A stretch of 64,000 nucleotides of DNA, taken from assembly GCF_000807675.2 (NCBI RefSeq), contig NZ_CP019962.1:1488001-1552000 (forward strand). Reading direction: 5' to 3'. Source of the DNA: Eubacterium limosum (GTDB lineage Bacteria; Bacillota; Clostridia; Eubacteriales; Eubacteriaceae). Position 1 is the first letter of the stretch. Every line of letters begins with the position of its first letter. A program made the position numbers and the translations under genes. Below are positions 8,789 through 16,971 of this stretch, in pieces. Under the pieces are notes generated by a model. The model saw only the letters and a list, made by a program, of their open reading frames with translations. It was not told the DNA's origin and made no database searches.

Positions 8789-8875
8789 AACAAAAAAATA
8801 CTGCCAAAAATCAGAGTTGGGGGACTTTGATCAGAGATTTAATATTAAAAACTAAGTTTATAGAGGAGAAATAAA

Positions 8876-10396
8876 ATGGGAAAATATTTAGTTGGTATGG
8901 ACGCCGGGACGACCGGCTGTAAAGTATGCGTTTTTGACCTTGAAGGAAACCTTATCGGGAGTGATTACCGTGAATACCCATGTTATTACCCGCATGAAGG
9001 CTGGGTAGAACAAATTCCGGAGGACATGACGCCGGCATTGTTCAAAACCTGTAAAGAAGCCATCCGTAAGGCGCAGGTAGATCCAAAGGATATCATAGCT
9101 GTGGGGCTTTCTTCCCAGGGGTCTGTTATCGGTCTTTTAGATGAAGAAGGCGAACTGATCCGGCCGTTTGTAGGCTGGCAGGATCTCCGGGGCAGCGAGG
9201 AAGAAATAAAATGGATTACGGATCAGATTCCAAGAGAAGAATATTACCAGCTGACCGGCGATCCGCTGGGAATGTGCTTTAGTATTGCGAAGCTGGTATG
9301 GCTTAAACATCATGAGCCGGAAAACTGGAATAAAACAGCTATGTTCTCCACGCATCAGGACTATTTTCTTAAGCAGCTCGGCGCAGACGGATATTATACA
9401 GACTTTTCATCTGCAAGCCGCGAAGGTATGATGGATATCAACAATAAATGCTGGTCGAAGCGTATGCATGATATGTTGGGAATTTCGCTGGAAAAAAGAG
9501 CTGAACTGGTAGACGAACCGGGAAAAGTCGTTGGACATATTCCAAAAGATATTGCTGAACTGACTGGTCTGGCTGAGGGAACACCGATTTGTGTTGGCGC
9601 GCATGACCAGAACTGTAATACCTTCGGTTCAGGCGGTGTGGATGACGGAACAGCAGTTGTGGTAATGGGTACCTTCGGCTCATGCTTTATCGTGAGTGAT
9701 GAACCGATTCGTGATCCAAAGGGAAGACTGGTCGTTAAAGGGAATCATGGGGTTGGCAATTATACCATCGAGGCCTTTTCAAATACGTCCGCTTCAAGCT
9801 ACCGCTGGTATCGGGATACCTTCTGTGACATTGAAAAATTCTCGGCTGAGCTGGTAAAAACAGATCCTTATGAGCTCATCAATGCACAGATCGCAGACGT
9901 ACCGCCAGGAGCAAATGGCATAACTTTCTTACCATACCTGCAGGGGGCGTCAGGTTCTAAAATCAATGATAAGGCACGCGGTGTTTTTATCGGAATGTCT
10001 CTTGGAACGAAAAAAGCCGATATGGCAAGAGCGGTAATGGAGGGCATCAGTTTTGAGGTATATGATATTATCAATGCCGAACTGGAAGCTGGAATTAAAA
10101 TTAACTCGATTCGATTGACAGGCGGCGCCGCAAAATCTCCAATGTGGTGTCAGATGCTGGCCGACATTTTCAAACTGCCGATCCAGCTGCTGAGTGCAGG
10201 TGAAACAGGCTGTCTAGGGGCGGCTCTTTATGCTGGTATTGGTGTGGACGCTTATGAAAACTGCCGGGATGCAGCTGAAAAAGCGGTTAAGCTAACTGAA
10301 GTTTTTGAACCTAATCCGGAAAAATTTGCAGCTTATGATAAAGCTTATCAGCGTTTTATCAACGTTTATAACGCCTTGGACAACCGTATATTCTAA
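8876..10396 (+). CDS. FGGY-family carbohydrate kinase
   Basis: This 506-aa kinase of the FGGY family (xylulokinase, glycerol kinase, erythritol kinase and relatives) phosphorylates a sugar or polyol with ATP. The N-terminal ATPase-fold motif MDAGTTGCK is at 8-16. WQDLRG near residue 103, GAHDQNC near 242-248 and the C-terminal GGAAKSPMWCQ near 417 are typical. It follows the aldolases after an 87-base gap with a GAGGAG site, and is followed by a polyol-phosphate-type dehydrogenase. A kinase plus dehydrogenase order is what a polyol pathway would need. The substrate cannot be assigned from sequence. Confidence 0.9.
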   Translation: MGKYLVGMDAGTTGCKVCVFDLEGNLIGSDYREYPCYYPHEGWVEQIPEDMTPALFKTCKEAIRKAQVDPKDIIAVGLSSQGSVIGLLDEEGELIRPFVGWQDLRGSEEEIKWITDQIPREEYYQLTGDPLGMCFSIAKLVWLKHHEPENWNKTAMFSTHQDYFLKQLGADGYYTDFSSASREGMMDINNKCWSKRMHDMLGISLEKRAELVDEPGKVVGHIPKDIAELTGLAEGTPICVGAHDQNCNTFGSGGVDDGTAVVVMGTFGSCFIVSDEPIRDPKGRLVVKGNHGVGNYTIEAFSNTSASSYRWYRDTFCDIEKFSAELVKTDPYELINAQIADVPPGANGITFLPYLQGASGSKINDKARGVFIGMSLGTKKADMARAVMEGISFEVYDIINAELEAGIKINSIRLTGGAAKSPMWCQMLADIFKLPIQLLSAGETGCLGAALYAGIGVDAYENCRDAAEKAVKLTEVFEPNPEKFAAYDKAYQRFINVYNALDNRIF

Positions 10397-10412
10397 TAAA
10401 AAAACATATACG

Positions 10413-10441
10413 TACTGGCCAGGTTAATACTGGCCAGTATT
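10413..10441 (+). promoter_or_regulatory. Palindromic hairpin between kinase and dehydrogenase
   Basis: TACTGGCCAG at 10413-10422 is repeated as an inverted copy, CTGGCCAGTA, at 10430-10439 with a 7-base loop. CTGGCCAG is itself palindromic, so the two units are also direct repeats, and AATACTGGCCAGTATT (10426-10441) is a perfect 16-base palindrome. A short T-rich tract follows, then the ribosome binding site. It could be an attenuating or processing hairpin, or two operator copies. Confidence 0.55.
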
Positions 10442-10458
10442 TTATTTTGGAGGAAAAA

Positions 10459-11823
10459 ATGGATATGCAAAAAAGCGGTTTTAATATTTATGAAAGGCAT
10501 GATTTTGACTGTGAATGTGGGAGGCATCATAAGATGCCGATTGGAGAGGTTGTGATTGCTTCGGGTGCATCCAGAAAACTGCCTTATTATGTCAAAGCGC
10601 TTGCGCTTGGTAAAAAAGGAATACTCGTAACAGATGAGGTGATTTTTGAGTCCATTGGCAGAGAGATCTATGCAGACTGGCAGGAGCAGGGGCTTGAGAT
10701 TGAATGCTATGTGCTCAAAGGCCGTATCCGTCCAGATGAGTACACCGTTGGAGATGTTATCTGCAATACGCCTTTTGACGCTGATTATATCGTATCATTG
10801 GGGGGCGGAACAGTCACGGATGTCGTCCGTTATGTGGCAACACGCCTGAATTTAGAATGTGTTTCCATTCCGTCGGCCATGACGATGGATGGCTTTTTTA
10901 CAAACATGTCCATTATTATTGTCGATGGGCTTCAGGTGACATATTATCTCAATTATCCCAGTTTGATTCTGGCCGATTCCGATATCATTGCAAAAGCGCC
11001 GAGCGTTATGAACGCTGCCGGTGTGGGCGAGGTGATCTCTAAAATAAGCGCAGGTATGGACTGGTATGCGGGAAAACTGATCAAGGATATTTATTATTGT
11101 GACCGGGTAGAAGCAATGATGGGCGAGTGTATTGCCGAGGGAACTGAGGATGAGACTATAGATGGCATTGTGCCAGGAGAGAAAAAAGCCATTGAAAATT
11201 TAACAGACGCATTGTATAAAAGCGCGGTAGCAATGGCGTGGTATGATTCATCCCCCTGCGGCTCCGGCGCTGAGCACCAGCTGAACCATTTCTGGATTAA
11301 ATGTCAGGATGAAAAAGGTGTGCCGCAATCAATGCATGGCCAGGAGGTCGGCGTTGGGGCTGTGATCAACACCATGATTTGGGAAGAAATTATGGCGATT
11401 GATTTCGAGCGCTTCGATGTTGAAAAGGCCGTCGAAAAAACCTGGGACAGAACTGAGTGGGAGAAGGAAATCCGGGCGGTTTATGGTGAAGGCGCAGAAA
11501 GCATTCTGGAATTGCAGGCAGAAAACCACTCCTTTGACAAAGCAGCAAGACGAAACGAAATAGAAAAAATTATCAAGCATCATGAAGCCCTGGCCAGACG
11601 GTTTGAGGCAATGCCAACCTCTGAAGCGCTTATTGAAAAATTAAAGAAAGTGGGCGGCCCATGGCACCCAAAACAGTTACAGATTGATGAGGATGAGCTG
11701 GTGAAGAGTATCTACTTTGCAAAGGAAACGCGCAGCGGCCGTTACAATGCACTGTGGATGGCCGAGGCCCTTGGCATTATGGAAGATGTTTCGAGTAAAA
11801 TAATAAAAAAACTGGAATTCTAA
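10459..11823 (+). CDS. Glycerol-1-phosphate dehydrogenase-like (AraM/EgsA family) oxidoreductase
   Basis: This iron/zinc-dependent alcohol dehydrogenase-fold protein, about 454 aa, resembles sn-glycerol-1-phosphate dehydrogenases such as Bacillus AraM. The nucleotide-binding loop LGGGTVTDVVRY is near residue 116, followed by IPSAMTMDGF near 140, matching the family's TAPSxDG segment. Metal-ligand histidines are expected in GAEHQLNHF and SMHGQEVG. It is longer than AraM (about 394 aa). The ATG at 10459 has GGAGG at 10449-10453; an in-frame TTG at 10447 lies inside that site and is unlikely. Next to the FGGY kinase it probably oxidises a polyol phosphate to a ketose phosphate. Bacterial glycerol-1-phosphate synthesis is the alternative. 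Confidence 0.82.
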   Translation: MDMQKSGFNIYERHDFDCECGRHHKMPIGEVVIASGASRKLPYYVKALALGKKGILVTDEVIFESIGREIYADWQEQGLEIECYVLKGRIRPDEYTVGDVICNTPFDADYIVSLGGGTVTDVVRYVATRLNLECVSIPSAMTMDGFFTNMSIIIVDGLQVTYYLNYPSLILADSDIIAKAPSVMNAAGVGEVISKISAGMDWYAGKLIKDIYYCDRVEAMMGECIAEGTEDETIDGIVPGEKKAIENLTDALYKSAVAMAWYDSSPCGSGAEHQLNHFWIKCQDEKGVPQSMHGQEVGVGAVINTMIWEEIMAIDFERFDVEKAVEKTWDRTEWEKEIRAVYGEGAESILELQAENHSFDKAARRNEIEKIIKHHEALARRFEAMPTSEALIEKLKKVGGPWHPKQLQIDEDELVKSIYFAKETRSGRYNALWMAEALGIMEDVSSKIIKKLEF

Positions 11824-11886
11824 GGCTGTTCCGGTTTAAATTGAAGCCATAAGAAAGTTTGCGTTATAACAAAGTGGTTTACGATA

Positions 11887-11916
11887 TTGAAAAAGCGTTT
11901 AAGATTATGGTATGAT
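11887..11916 (+). promoter_or_regulatory. Promoter of the GntR regulator gene
   Basis: TTGAAA at 11887-11892 and TATGAT at 11911-11916 are separated by 18 bases, about 30 bases upstream of the GntR start codon. The regulator can therefore be made independently of the upstream operon. The TGGTCATGACCA palindrome of the operon promoter is not present here. Confidence 0.65.
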
Positions 11917-11945
11917 ATAGACACACACTTTCAGGAGGATTAAAG

Positions 11946-12680
11946 ATGAATAGTATTGAAAGAAATAATCCAAAGCCACTTTATGTTCAGTTGGAAGAGC
12001 TGATCCGAAATAATATAGACACCGGCATTTGGAAACCACAAACTGCAATCCCCTCTGAAAGCGAGCTGAGCAAAGAGTATGATCTGAGCCGTATGACCAT
12101 TCGGACGGCTTGTCAGAATTTGGTTCAGGAAGGCGTGCTCTACCGTGTTCCGGGAAAGGGTACCTTTGTATCAGAGCCTAAGATTATGACGGAGTCTTTA
12201 GCTTACATGGGCTTTCGGGAGCAGCTTGAGCGTATGGGGTACGAAACGACGACAAAACTGTTAGATTCTGCCATTATTCAGGCTTCTGGCAGTGTATCGA
12301 GAAAGCTGCGTATTCCAGAAGCCGCGCCGGTTATGCTGATTGAGCGTATGCGTTATCTTAAGGGGAAACCGATCAGTCTGCATTACTCTTATATTCCGGT
12401 ACAATTATGCGAGGGCATCGAGAAGCATGACCTTGTCGATGAGCAGCTGTGTGTTATTCTTGAGAAAGAATACCAGCTTTTACCTACGCGTATACAGGAA
12501 ACGCTGGAATCGGTCAAGGCGTCTAAAAAAGAATCCCAGCTTTTCCGTGTAGAAGAAAGCTATCCGCTGCTGATTCTTGAAGATATTCTTTTTGCGCAGG
12601 ATGATACGCCCTATGAGTATTCGAAAGTTGTCTTTCGCGGAGATAAAATCAAATTAAAATATGAGTTTCATAATTTATAA
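11946..12680 (+). CDS. GntR-family (HutC subfamily) transcriptional regulator
   Basis: This 244-aa regulator has an N-terminal winged helix (residues about 8-75; ESELSKEYDLSRMTIRTA is the recognition region) and a UTRA effector-binding domain from about residue 90. HutC-type regulators usually sense a sugar phosphate, amino acid or related ligand through the UTRA domain and repress nearby operons. It has its own promoter, an AGGAGG site and sits at the end of the sugar-phosphate operon. I infer that it controls the promoter at 68-96 through the palindromic site there. It could instead control the M20 peptidase that follows. Confidence 0.9.
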   Translation: MNSIERNNPKPLYVQLEELIRNNIDTGIWKPQTAIPSESELSKEYDLSRMTIRTACQNLVQEGVLYRVPGKGTFVSEPKIMTESLAYMGFREQLERMGYETTTKLLDSAIIQASGSVSRKLRIPEAAPVMLIERMRYLKGKPISLHYSYIPVQLCEGIEKHDLVDEQLCVILEKEYQLLPTRIQETLESVKASKKESQLFRVEESYPLLILEDILFAQDDTPYEYSKVVFRGDKIKLKYEFHNL

Positions 12681-12689
12681 ACGAGGTGA

Positions 12690-12770
12690 GACCAGCCGCT
12701 TCAAGAGCCTTATAAAACCTGGATATTATTAAGATAGCAGGTCCTTTGGGCTTGAGCTGCTGGTCTTTTC
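12690..12770 (+). terminator. Long branched terminator-like hairpin after the GntR gene
   Basis: GACCAGC at 12690-12696 pairs with GCTGGTC at 12760-12766, extended inward by CTTCAAG/CTTGAG with a bulge, and followed by TTTT. The 46-base interior contains a second small hairpin (ACCTG/CAGGT). It may be a plain terminator or a regulated leader of the M20 peptidase gene. I do not recognise it as a known riboswitch class. Confidence 0.55.
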
Positions 12771-12829
12771 ATTTTGAATAGCGTTAACCGACTGATAAAC
12801 GTAAGTAATTAATATCAGGAGGAAACAAA

Positions 12830-14050
12830 ATGTCAGATGATTGTAAAATGCAAAAGGACTATGTAACGTTTTTAAAAGCATTGATTGAAATACCATCTCT
12901 TTCCGGAGAAGAAGGAAAAGCAGCAGTATTTATTCAGAACGCTTTAGATCAAATTGGTGTCACACCCCAGGTTGATGAAGCGGGCAATGTCTATGGAGAG
13001 ATTGATGGTGGAGAAGGGCCGGTCGTTCTGCTGAACGGACATCTTGATGTGGTGCCAGAAGGAAGTCTGGAGGCTTGGAAGCCCTACAGCCCTTTTAAGG
13101 CAGCTGTGGAAGGCGACGTGCTGATCGGAAGAGGGGCCAGTGATTTGAAAGCAGGGCTGGCAGCACAGTTTTTTGCATTTAAGCAGATCAAGCGGGCCTT
13201 GGATGCAGGCGCTTCTTTGAAGGGGAAGGTTATTTTTTCGGCCGTCGTACATGAAGAGGCAGCGGAAATGCTGGGAATGCAGTATCTCATTGATCATACC
13301 CTTGAAGGTGAAAAAATCGATTTGTGTATTCTATGTGAGCCGAGTTCAGGAAGAGTGGCGCTGGGGCATCGTGGAAAGGTGGAGCTTGTCGTTAAAACCA
13401 TGGGAAAGACAGCTCATTCCTCTCAGCCAAGGCAGGGCATCAACGCGCTTGAAAAAATGCTGCCTGTTATGCAGTATATTTTCGAGGAGATGCCAAAAAC
13501 CCTTAAAGGGCATCCTGTTTTGGGGGATAACTCTGTTACAATAACCGACTGTATTGTCCGGCCGGGAGCGCAGAGTATTATCCCTGACGAATGCGAAATA
13601 TCCATTGACCGGCGTTATTCGCCGGATGAAACACTGGAGGACGTGGTGCGTCAGCTTAAAGCTGTGCTTGATAGTTTTGCAGAAAAGGACCCGGAATTTA
13701 AGGCAGAGGTGTATCCGCGGGCTTACTGTGAGAAGACTTATACAGGCTACACCTGTGAAGTTAATAAATACCATCCGCCCTGGGCGACGGACCAGCAGAT
13801 ACCTGCTGTAAAAAAGGCTCTGGACGCACTGGAGAACGCAGGGCAAAAGCCAGAGTGTTTTTACTGGAAATTTGGGACAGATGGTGGATATACCGCAGGA
13901 CTGCGGGGGATTCCGACCATTGGGTACTCTCATGCCGAAGAGAAATGGGCACATCAGCCCAAAGAGCAGGTTAAAATTTCGCAGATGATGAAGACCATTG
14001 AGGGAACAGAGGCAATGCTTGCCGCTGTCCTTGACTTGAAAGAGAAATAA
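12830..14050 (+). CDS. M20-family metallopeptidase / deacylase
   Basis: A zinc-dependent amidohydrolase of the ArgE/DapE/CPG2 (M20) family, 406 aa. The metal ligands are visible: NGHLDVVPEG near residue 67, GRGASDLKAG near 102, the catalytic glutamate pair VVHEEAAE near 141, and a final histidine in YSHAEEKWAH near 367. A lid dimerisation domain occupies the middle third. Members cleave N-acyl amino acids, dipeptides or carbamoyl compounds, and the substrate is not deducible here. It has its own AGGAGG site, lies between two terminators, and is probably monocistronic or GntR-controlled. Confidence 0.87.
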   Translation: MSDDCKMQKDYVTFLKALIEIPSLSGEEGKAAVFIQNALDQIGVTPQVDEAGNVYGEIDGGEGPVVLLNGHLDVVPEGSLEAWKPYSPFKAAVEGDVLIGRGASDLKAGLAAQFFAFKQIKRALDAGASLKGKVIFSAVVHEEAAEMLGMQYLIDHTLEGEKIDLCILCEPSSGRVALGHRGKVELVVKTMGKTAHSSQPRQGINALEKMLPVMQYIFEEMPKTLKGHPVLGDNSVTITDCIVRPGAQSIIPDECEISIDRRYSPDETLEDVVRQLKAVLDSFAEKDPEFKAEVYPRAYCEKTYTGYTCEVNKYHPPWATDQQIPAVKKALDALENAGQKPECFYWKFGTDGGYTAGLRGIPTIGYSHAEEKWAHQPKEQVKISQMMKTIEGTEAMLAAVLDLKEK

Positions 14051-14070
14051 CAGAATAGAACTCAAAAAAA

Positions 14071-14096
14071 GACCAGCCATGCAGCTGGTCTTTTTT
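14071..14096 (+). terminator. Bidirectional intrinsic terminator
   Basis: GACCAGC (14071-14077), a six-base loop and GCTGGTC (14084-14090) are flanked by A7 on the left and T6 on the right. It ends the M20 peptidase transcript on the plus strand and the DUF5131 transcript on the minus strand. The stem is identical in sequence to the one at 12690/12760. Confidence 0.9.
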
Positions 14097-14817
14097 ATGG
14101 TGTGTAGTTAATTCCTGCCTTTCTTGCCTGGGAGTGCTGGTCTTTGCGCTTGATTTGGTAGAGCTTATGGTCTTTTATGAGGCGGGCGCCGGTCTGCTGG
14201 AAATGAAAGGCGACCCTGGCATCAACACACTGTCTGTGCAGGCTCAGTATCCAGTCATAGTGGCAGACCCGTGCGTTGAGGCCGGATTCACCGCCGACAG
14301 TTACCTGGCATACCCAGGAAGGATCGAGCCAGGGAGTGAGGTCGATGGGACCGAGCAGGGGAGAACACACAATGCTTTTACAGCGAATGGGCGCCTCTTT
14401 AAAAAGCGGCAGCCGGTAGTCGGTCATGGCCTGATTTTCAACAGTACAGCAGATATGGACATTGGGATAACCGTCGCCCCAGTCCTCTGGAATACATTCA
14501 TAAAAGCGGTGGATACGCTTTGTGATAAACATGAAGTTTAAGTCAGAGCGCTCACGCATCATGGCCCATACCTCAGGCCGCCAGGCGTCCGCGGCGTCCA
14601 GAAAAAAGTCGGAGGTAAAGCAGGTATAGACCAATTCGCCCGGCGGGATTTTAAAAGTTCCATCTCGCTTTTTCTTCAGCAGCAGATCAAAGCAGGAATT
14701 TTTAGATACCTGATGGCTGTCGCGGTCGTATTTCTCATCCATGCGGTAGACATAACAGTTCTGGCACCCGGTGCTGATCTTTTGACAGCCATGCCAGGGA
14801 TTCCAGGTGATCGACAT
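14095..14817 (-). CDS. DUF5131 (phage Gp37/Gp68-like) protein
   Basis: A 240-aa protein of the DUF5131 family, named from phage Gp37/Gp68. The N-terminal ITWNPWHGCQKISTGCQNCY has the cysteine pattern (Cys11, Cys18, Cys21) that resembles an iron-sulfur or radical-SAM-like cluster site. VTVGGESG near residue 178 is another family segment. The biochemical role is unknown to me. It starts from an ATG preceded by GAAGGAGG. It is the last gene of a minus-strand unit and ends in the bidirectional terminator. Confidence 0.82.
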   Translation of the reverse strand: MSITWNPWHGCQKISTGCQNCYVYRMDEKYDRDSHQVSKNSCFDLLLKKKRDGTFKIPPGELVYTCFTSDFFLDAADAWRPEVWAMMRERSDLNFMFITKRIHRFYECIPEDWGDGYPNVHICCTVENQAMTDYRLPLFKEAPIRCKSIVCSPLLGPIDLTPWLDPSWVCQVTVGGESGLNARVCHYDWILSLHRQCVDARVAFHFQQTGARLIKDHKLYQIKRKDQHSQARKAGINYTP

Positions 14818-14831
14818 AGGATCCTCCTTCT

Positions 14832-14863
14832 AAAATAATAAAGGCGTTCCGTTTTGGAACGCC
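14832..14863 (-). terminator. Terminator downstream of the L,D-transpeptidase
   Basis: On the minus strand GGCGTTCC (14863-14856), AAAAC, GGAACGCC (14850-14843) is followed by TTTATTATTTT. The eight-base perfect stem and T-rich tail mark an intrinsic terminator between the transpeptidase unit and DUF5131. Confidence 0.85.
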
Positions 14864-15107
14864 ACAGGCTGTTAAAAAGCGGCGTAGCCCGAGACTGCGC
14901 CTTTTATCCAGATAAGCAAAAAGGTCCAGGCGCTGCGGATAACGGCCAGGAATTGTGCCGCACGATCGGAATAGCCGGACACTGGCGAGATCAGACATCC
15001 ACTTTAGTGAAGAAGCGCTTCCCTGTGAGGGCAGTGCCCGCAGGACACTTTTTTCTTCCTTAGGTAAAAGGCTTCGTCTCTCAGGTGCCTTAACCGCCTT
15101 AACCGCA
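14864..15107 (-). other. Unassigned 240-base non-coding stretch with potential RNA structure
   Basis: Between the transpeptidase stop codon and its terminator there is no convincing gene. On the minus strand it begins with a direct repeat of GCGGTTAAG. It contains several short stems (for example CCCT/AGGG, CCTTTT/AAAAGG and GCGCC/GGCGC). It could be a structured 3' UTR or a small RNA. I found no match to 6S, SRP or T-box signatures. Confidence 0.35.
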
Positions 15108-16763
15108 TTAATAGACAATAACAGGGGTACCGTCCTCGATACCGTTATAGATGGCCTGAGCAGCTGCGTAGGGTGTGTTGACACAACCGTGTGAGCCGCT
15201 GTTTACATAAATGCTGCCGCCGAAATCCGTGCGCCAGGAGGCGTCATGAATCCCGATATCGCCGGCATAGGGCATCCAGAAGGTAACCGGTGAGGCGTAA
15301 CCTTCGCCTTTTAAAGTAACATTCATTGCCTTGTAATCAAGCCCGTAGACACCGCTTGGGGTGGCAAACCCACCGCTCAGGCTTCCTGTAACAATAGGAG
15401 TGCCAACGACTAGACCGCCGTTTTTATAAAACCACATGTACTGTCCGCCAAGGCTTATTTCAACATAGGTGTTGCCGTAGTCTGGAGAGTTATGGCTTGC
15501 GGCTGTCTGTGCGTAAACCGGTTCACGGGTTACAGGCTGTCCCGCCTGGATAATTGGAATGAGGGCAGCGACCTCTTCATCCTGGTCGATCAGCCAGCCG
15601 TAATCGCCGCCGGCAATGCTGACATTTCCGCCGCCGCTTGTCTGGAAGCTTCGCGTAATGCCGTAGGTATCGTATTTATCCGATAAATTGGCCACATAGG
15701 TGGTCATGAGATCCTGATTGAACTGGACGTCCATATTGCCGTCCACAGCCAGCCAGGTATTAATGGTATTTTTATCAAGAACCTCTGTTGCGTTGCCAAA
15801 GGTATAGGTAACTGCTGCGTTCAGATACTTGTTCATAGTATCCATGGCGGCCTTAACCTTGGAAGAATCCTTGGTAAAGGAAGGCGTTTTATAGCAGCCG
15901 GCCGCTTCCAGATCCAGCTCGGTATCACCGGATAAAATAGCGTTTTTCACGGCTTCTTTGAGCTTGGCAGGGTCCAGCTCGCTGCCGGTGACCTCTGGTT
16001 CAATCACGTAGCTTGTACCGTTAAATTTAGGATAAGCATTGGCCACCTTGACGACATCCGCCCCAGATACAGCCTGAAGCTGGTTCAGTGCATTGGTAAG
16101 CTGAGTGTCATCGTAGCTGAAGGTCGCTTCCAGATCCTGATGACCCGACGGCACCAGAGACATCGGCCAGGCAAAAGCATTCTGGTCATTTAACATCTGG
16201 GAAATTTTACCGTCAGAAATATAGCGCATATTAACCTGATCGGCGGCAATTGTTTCGGTTTTTCCGCCGCGTTCCTTGAGGGTCAGCGTGTGTGTTGCGG
16301 CATTCTGCTGCATTTCTTCATCCACCTGAGCGGCGGTTTTGCCAGTGACATTGAAACCGTTCATGGTAGTGTTAAAATAGAAACGAGTGCTGAAATAAAA
16401 GCTTAAGCCAAGATAAAGGGCCAGGATAATGCCAATCCCAACACCAATGCCAATCCAGACCTTTTTATGGCTTTTCTTTTCTTTAGAATCCGGCGGCTCC
16501 CCGCCGTCAAAGGAATCATCGGCAGTGCTGTCATCATCAAAGGTGAGAACCTCGCCGGCCGCATCGTCATCATTTTCAGTTCCGCCCTCTGGCGGCTCAG
16601 GCGGATCAATGATGGTTTCCTCCTGGGCCTCCGGCGCAGCAGGTTCATCAATGATGACCTCATCTTCCGGGGGGACGGGACGCTCAAAAAGAGAGGCGTT
16701 TTCAATCGCCTGCTCTTCGGGGGTACGCTCCTCGCGCTGATCTTGTAAATTCTTTTCATCCAT
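15108..16763 (-). CDS. Membrane-anchored L,D-transpeptidase (YkuD domain)
   Basis: A 551-aa cell-wall enzyme that forms 3-3 peptidoglycan cross-links or attaches proteins to peptidoglycan. An acidic, Pro/Glu-rich cytoplasmic N-terminus (about 105 residues) is followed by a single transmembrane helix (VWIGIGVGIGIILALYLGL). Next comes an extracytoplasmic region with repeated putative peptidoglycan-binding domains, then a C-terminal YkuD domain with the catalytic SHGCVN motif. The ATG at 16763 has AGAGGA upstream; an upstream in-frame ATG at 16820 lacks such a site and would add 19 residues. It is monocistronic and runs opposite to ThiT. Confidence 0.92.
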   Translation of the reverse strand: MDEKNLQDQREERTPEEQAIENASLFERPVPPEDEVIIDEPAAPEAQEETIIDPPEPPEGGTENDDDAAGEVLTFDDDSTADDSFDGGEPPDSKEKKSHKKVWIGIGVGIGIILALYLGLSFYFSTRFYFNTTMNGFNVTGKTAAQVDEEMQQNAATHTLTLKERGGKTETIAADQVNMRYISDGKISQMLNDQNAFAWPMSLVPSGHQDLEATFSYDDTQLTNALNQLQAVSGADVVKVANAYPKFNGTSYVIEPEVTGSELDPAKLKEAVKNAILSGDTELDLEAAGCYKTPSFTKDSSKVKAAMDTMNKYLNAAVTYTFGNATEVLDKNTINTWLAVDGNMDVQFNQDLMTTYVANLSDKYDTYGITRSFQTSGGGNVSIAGGDYGWLIDQDEEVAALIPIIQAGQPVTREPVYAQTAASHNSPDYGNTYVEISLGGQYMWFYKNGGLVVGTPIVTGSLSGGFATPSGVYGLDYKAMNVTLKGEGYASPVTFWMPYAGDIGIHDASWRTDFGGSIYVNSGSHGCVNTPYAAAQAIYNGIEDGTPVIVY

Positions 16764-16892
16764 AAGATTAAATCCTCTTTTTTTGCAGTATATAATTGAT
16801 TTTATCATTTTTTTGAGCAAAGGTAAATCTTTAATTTGTGAATATTAAGCCCTTCTATGAACTTTAAGAATCGTTTTATCGTCAGACGCTGG

Positions 16893-16922
16893 TTGACAGC
16901 GTTACTTGACGAAACGTATAAT
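16893..16922 (+). promoter_or_regulatory. Promoter of thiT
   Basis: TTGACA at 16893-16898 and TATAAT at 16917-16922 with an 18-base spacer, about 50 bases before the thiT start. The short leader leaves no room for a TPP riboswitch, and none of its conserved segments is visible. Confidence 0.75.
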
Positions 16923-16971
16923 AAAATCAGATTTGTAATTTAGAATACTGCATATTTGGAGGTAAAGAACC

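Noticed and set aside
146-11823. Sulfoquinovose or deoxyribose degradation operon
   Set aside because: No sulfoquinovosidase, sulfosugar isomerase, phosphopentomutase or nucleoside phosphorylase is present, and the DeoC phosphate site is altered.
14095-14817. Prophage remnant, from the phage-like DUF5131 gene
   Set aside because: No integrase, structural gene or attachment site accompanies it, and the family is common outside phages.
14735-15184. 149-codon minus-strand frame across the transpeptidase 3' end
   Set aside because: It overlaps two real genes and a terminator, and its residues mirror non-coding hairpins.
16893-16971. TPP riboswitch before thiT
   Set aside because: The leader is too short after the consensus promoter and lacks CTGAGA and the other TPP segments.
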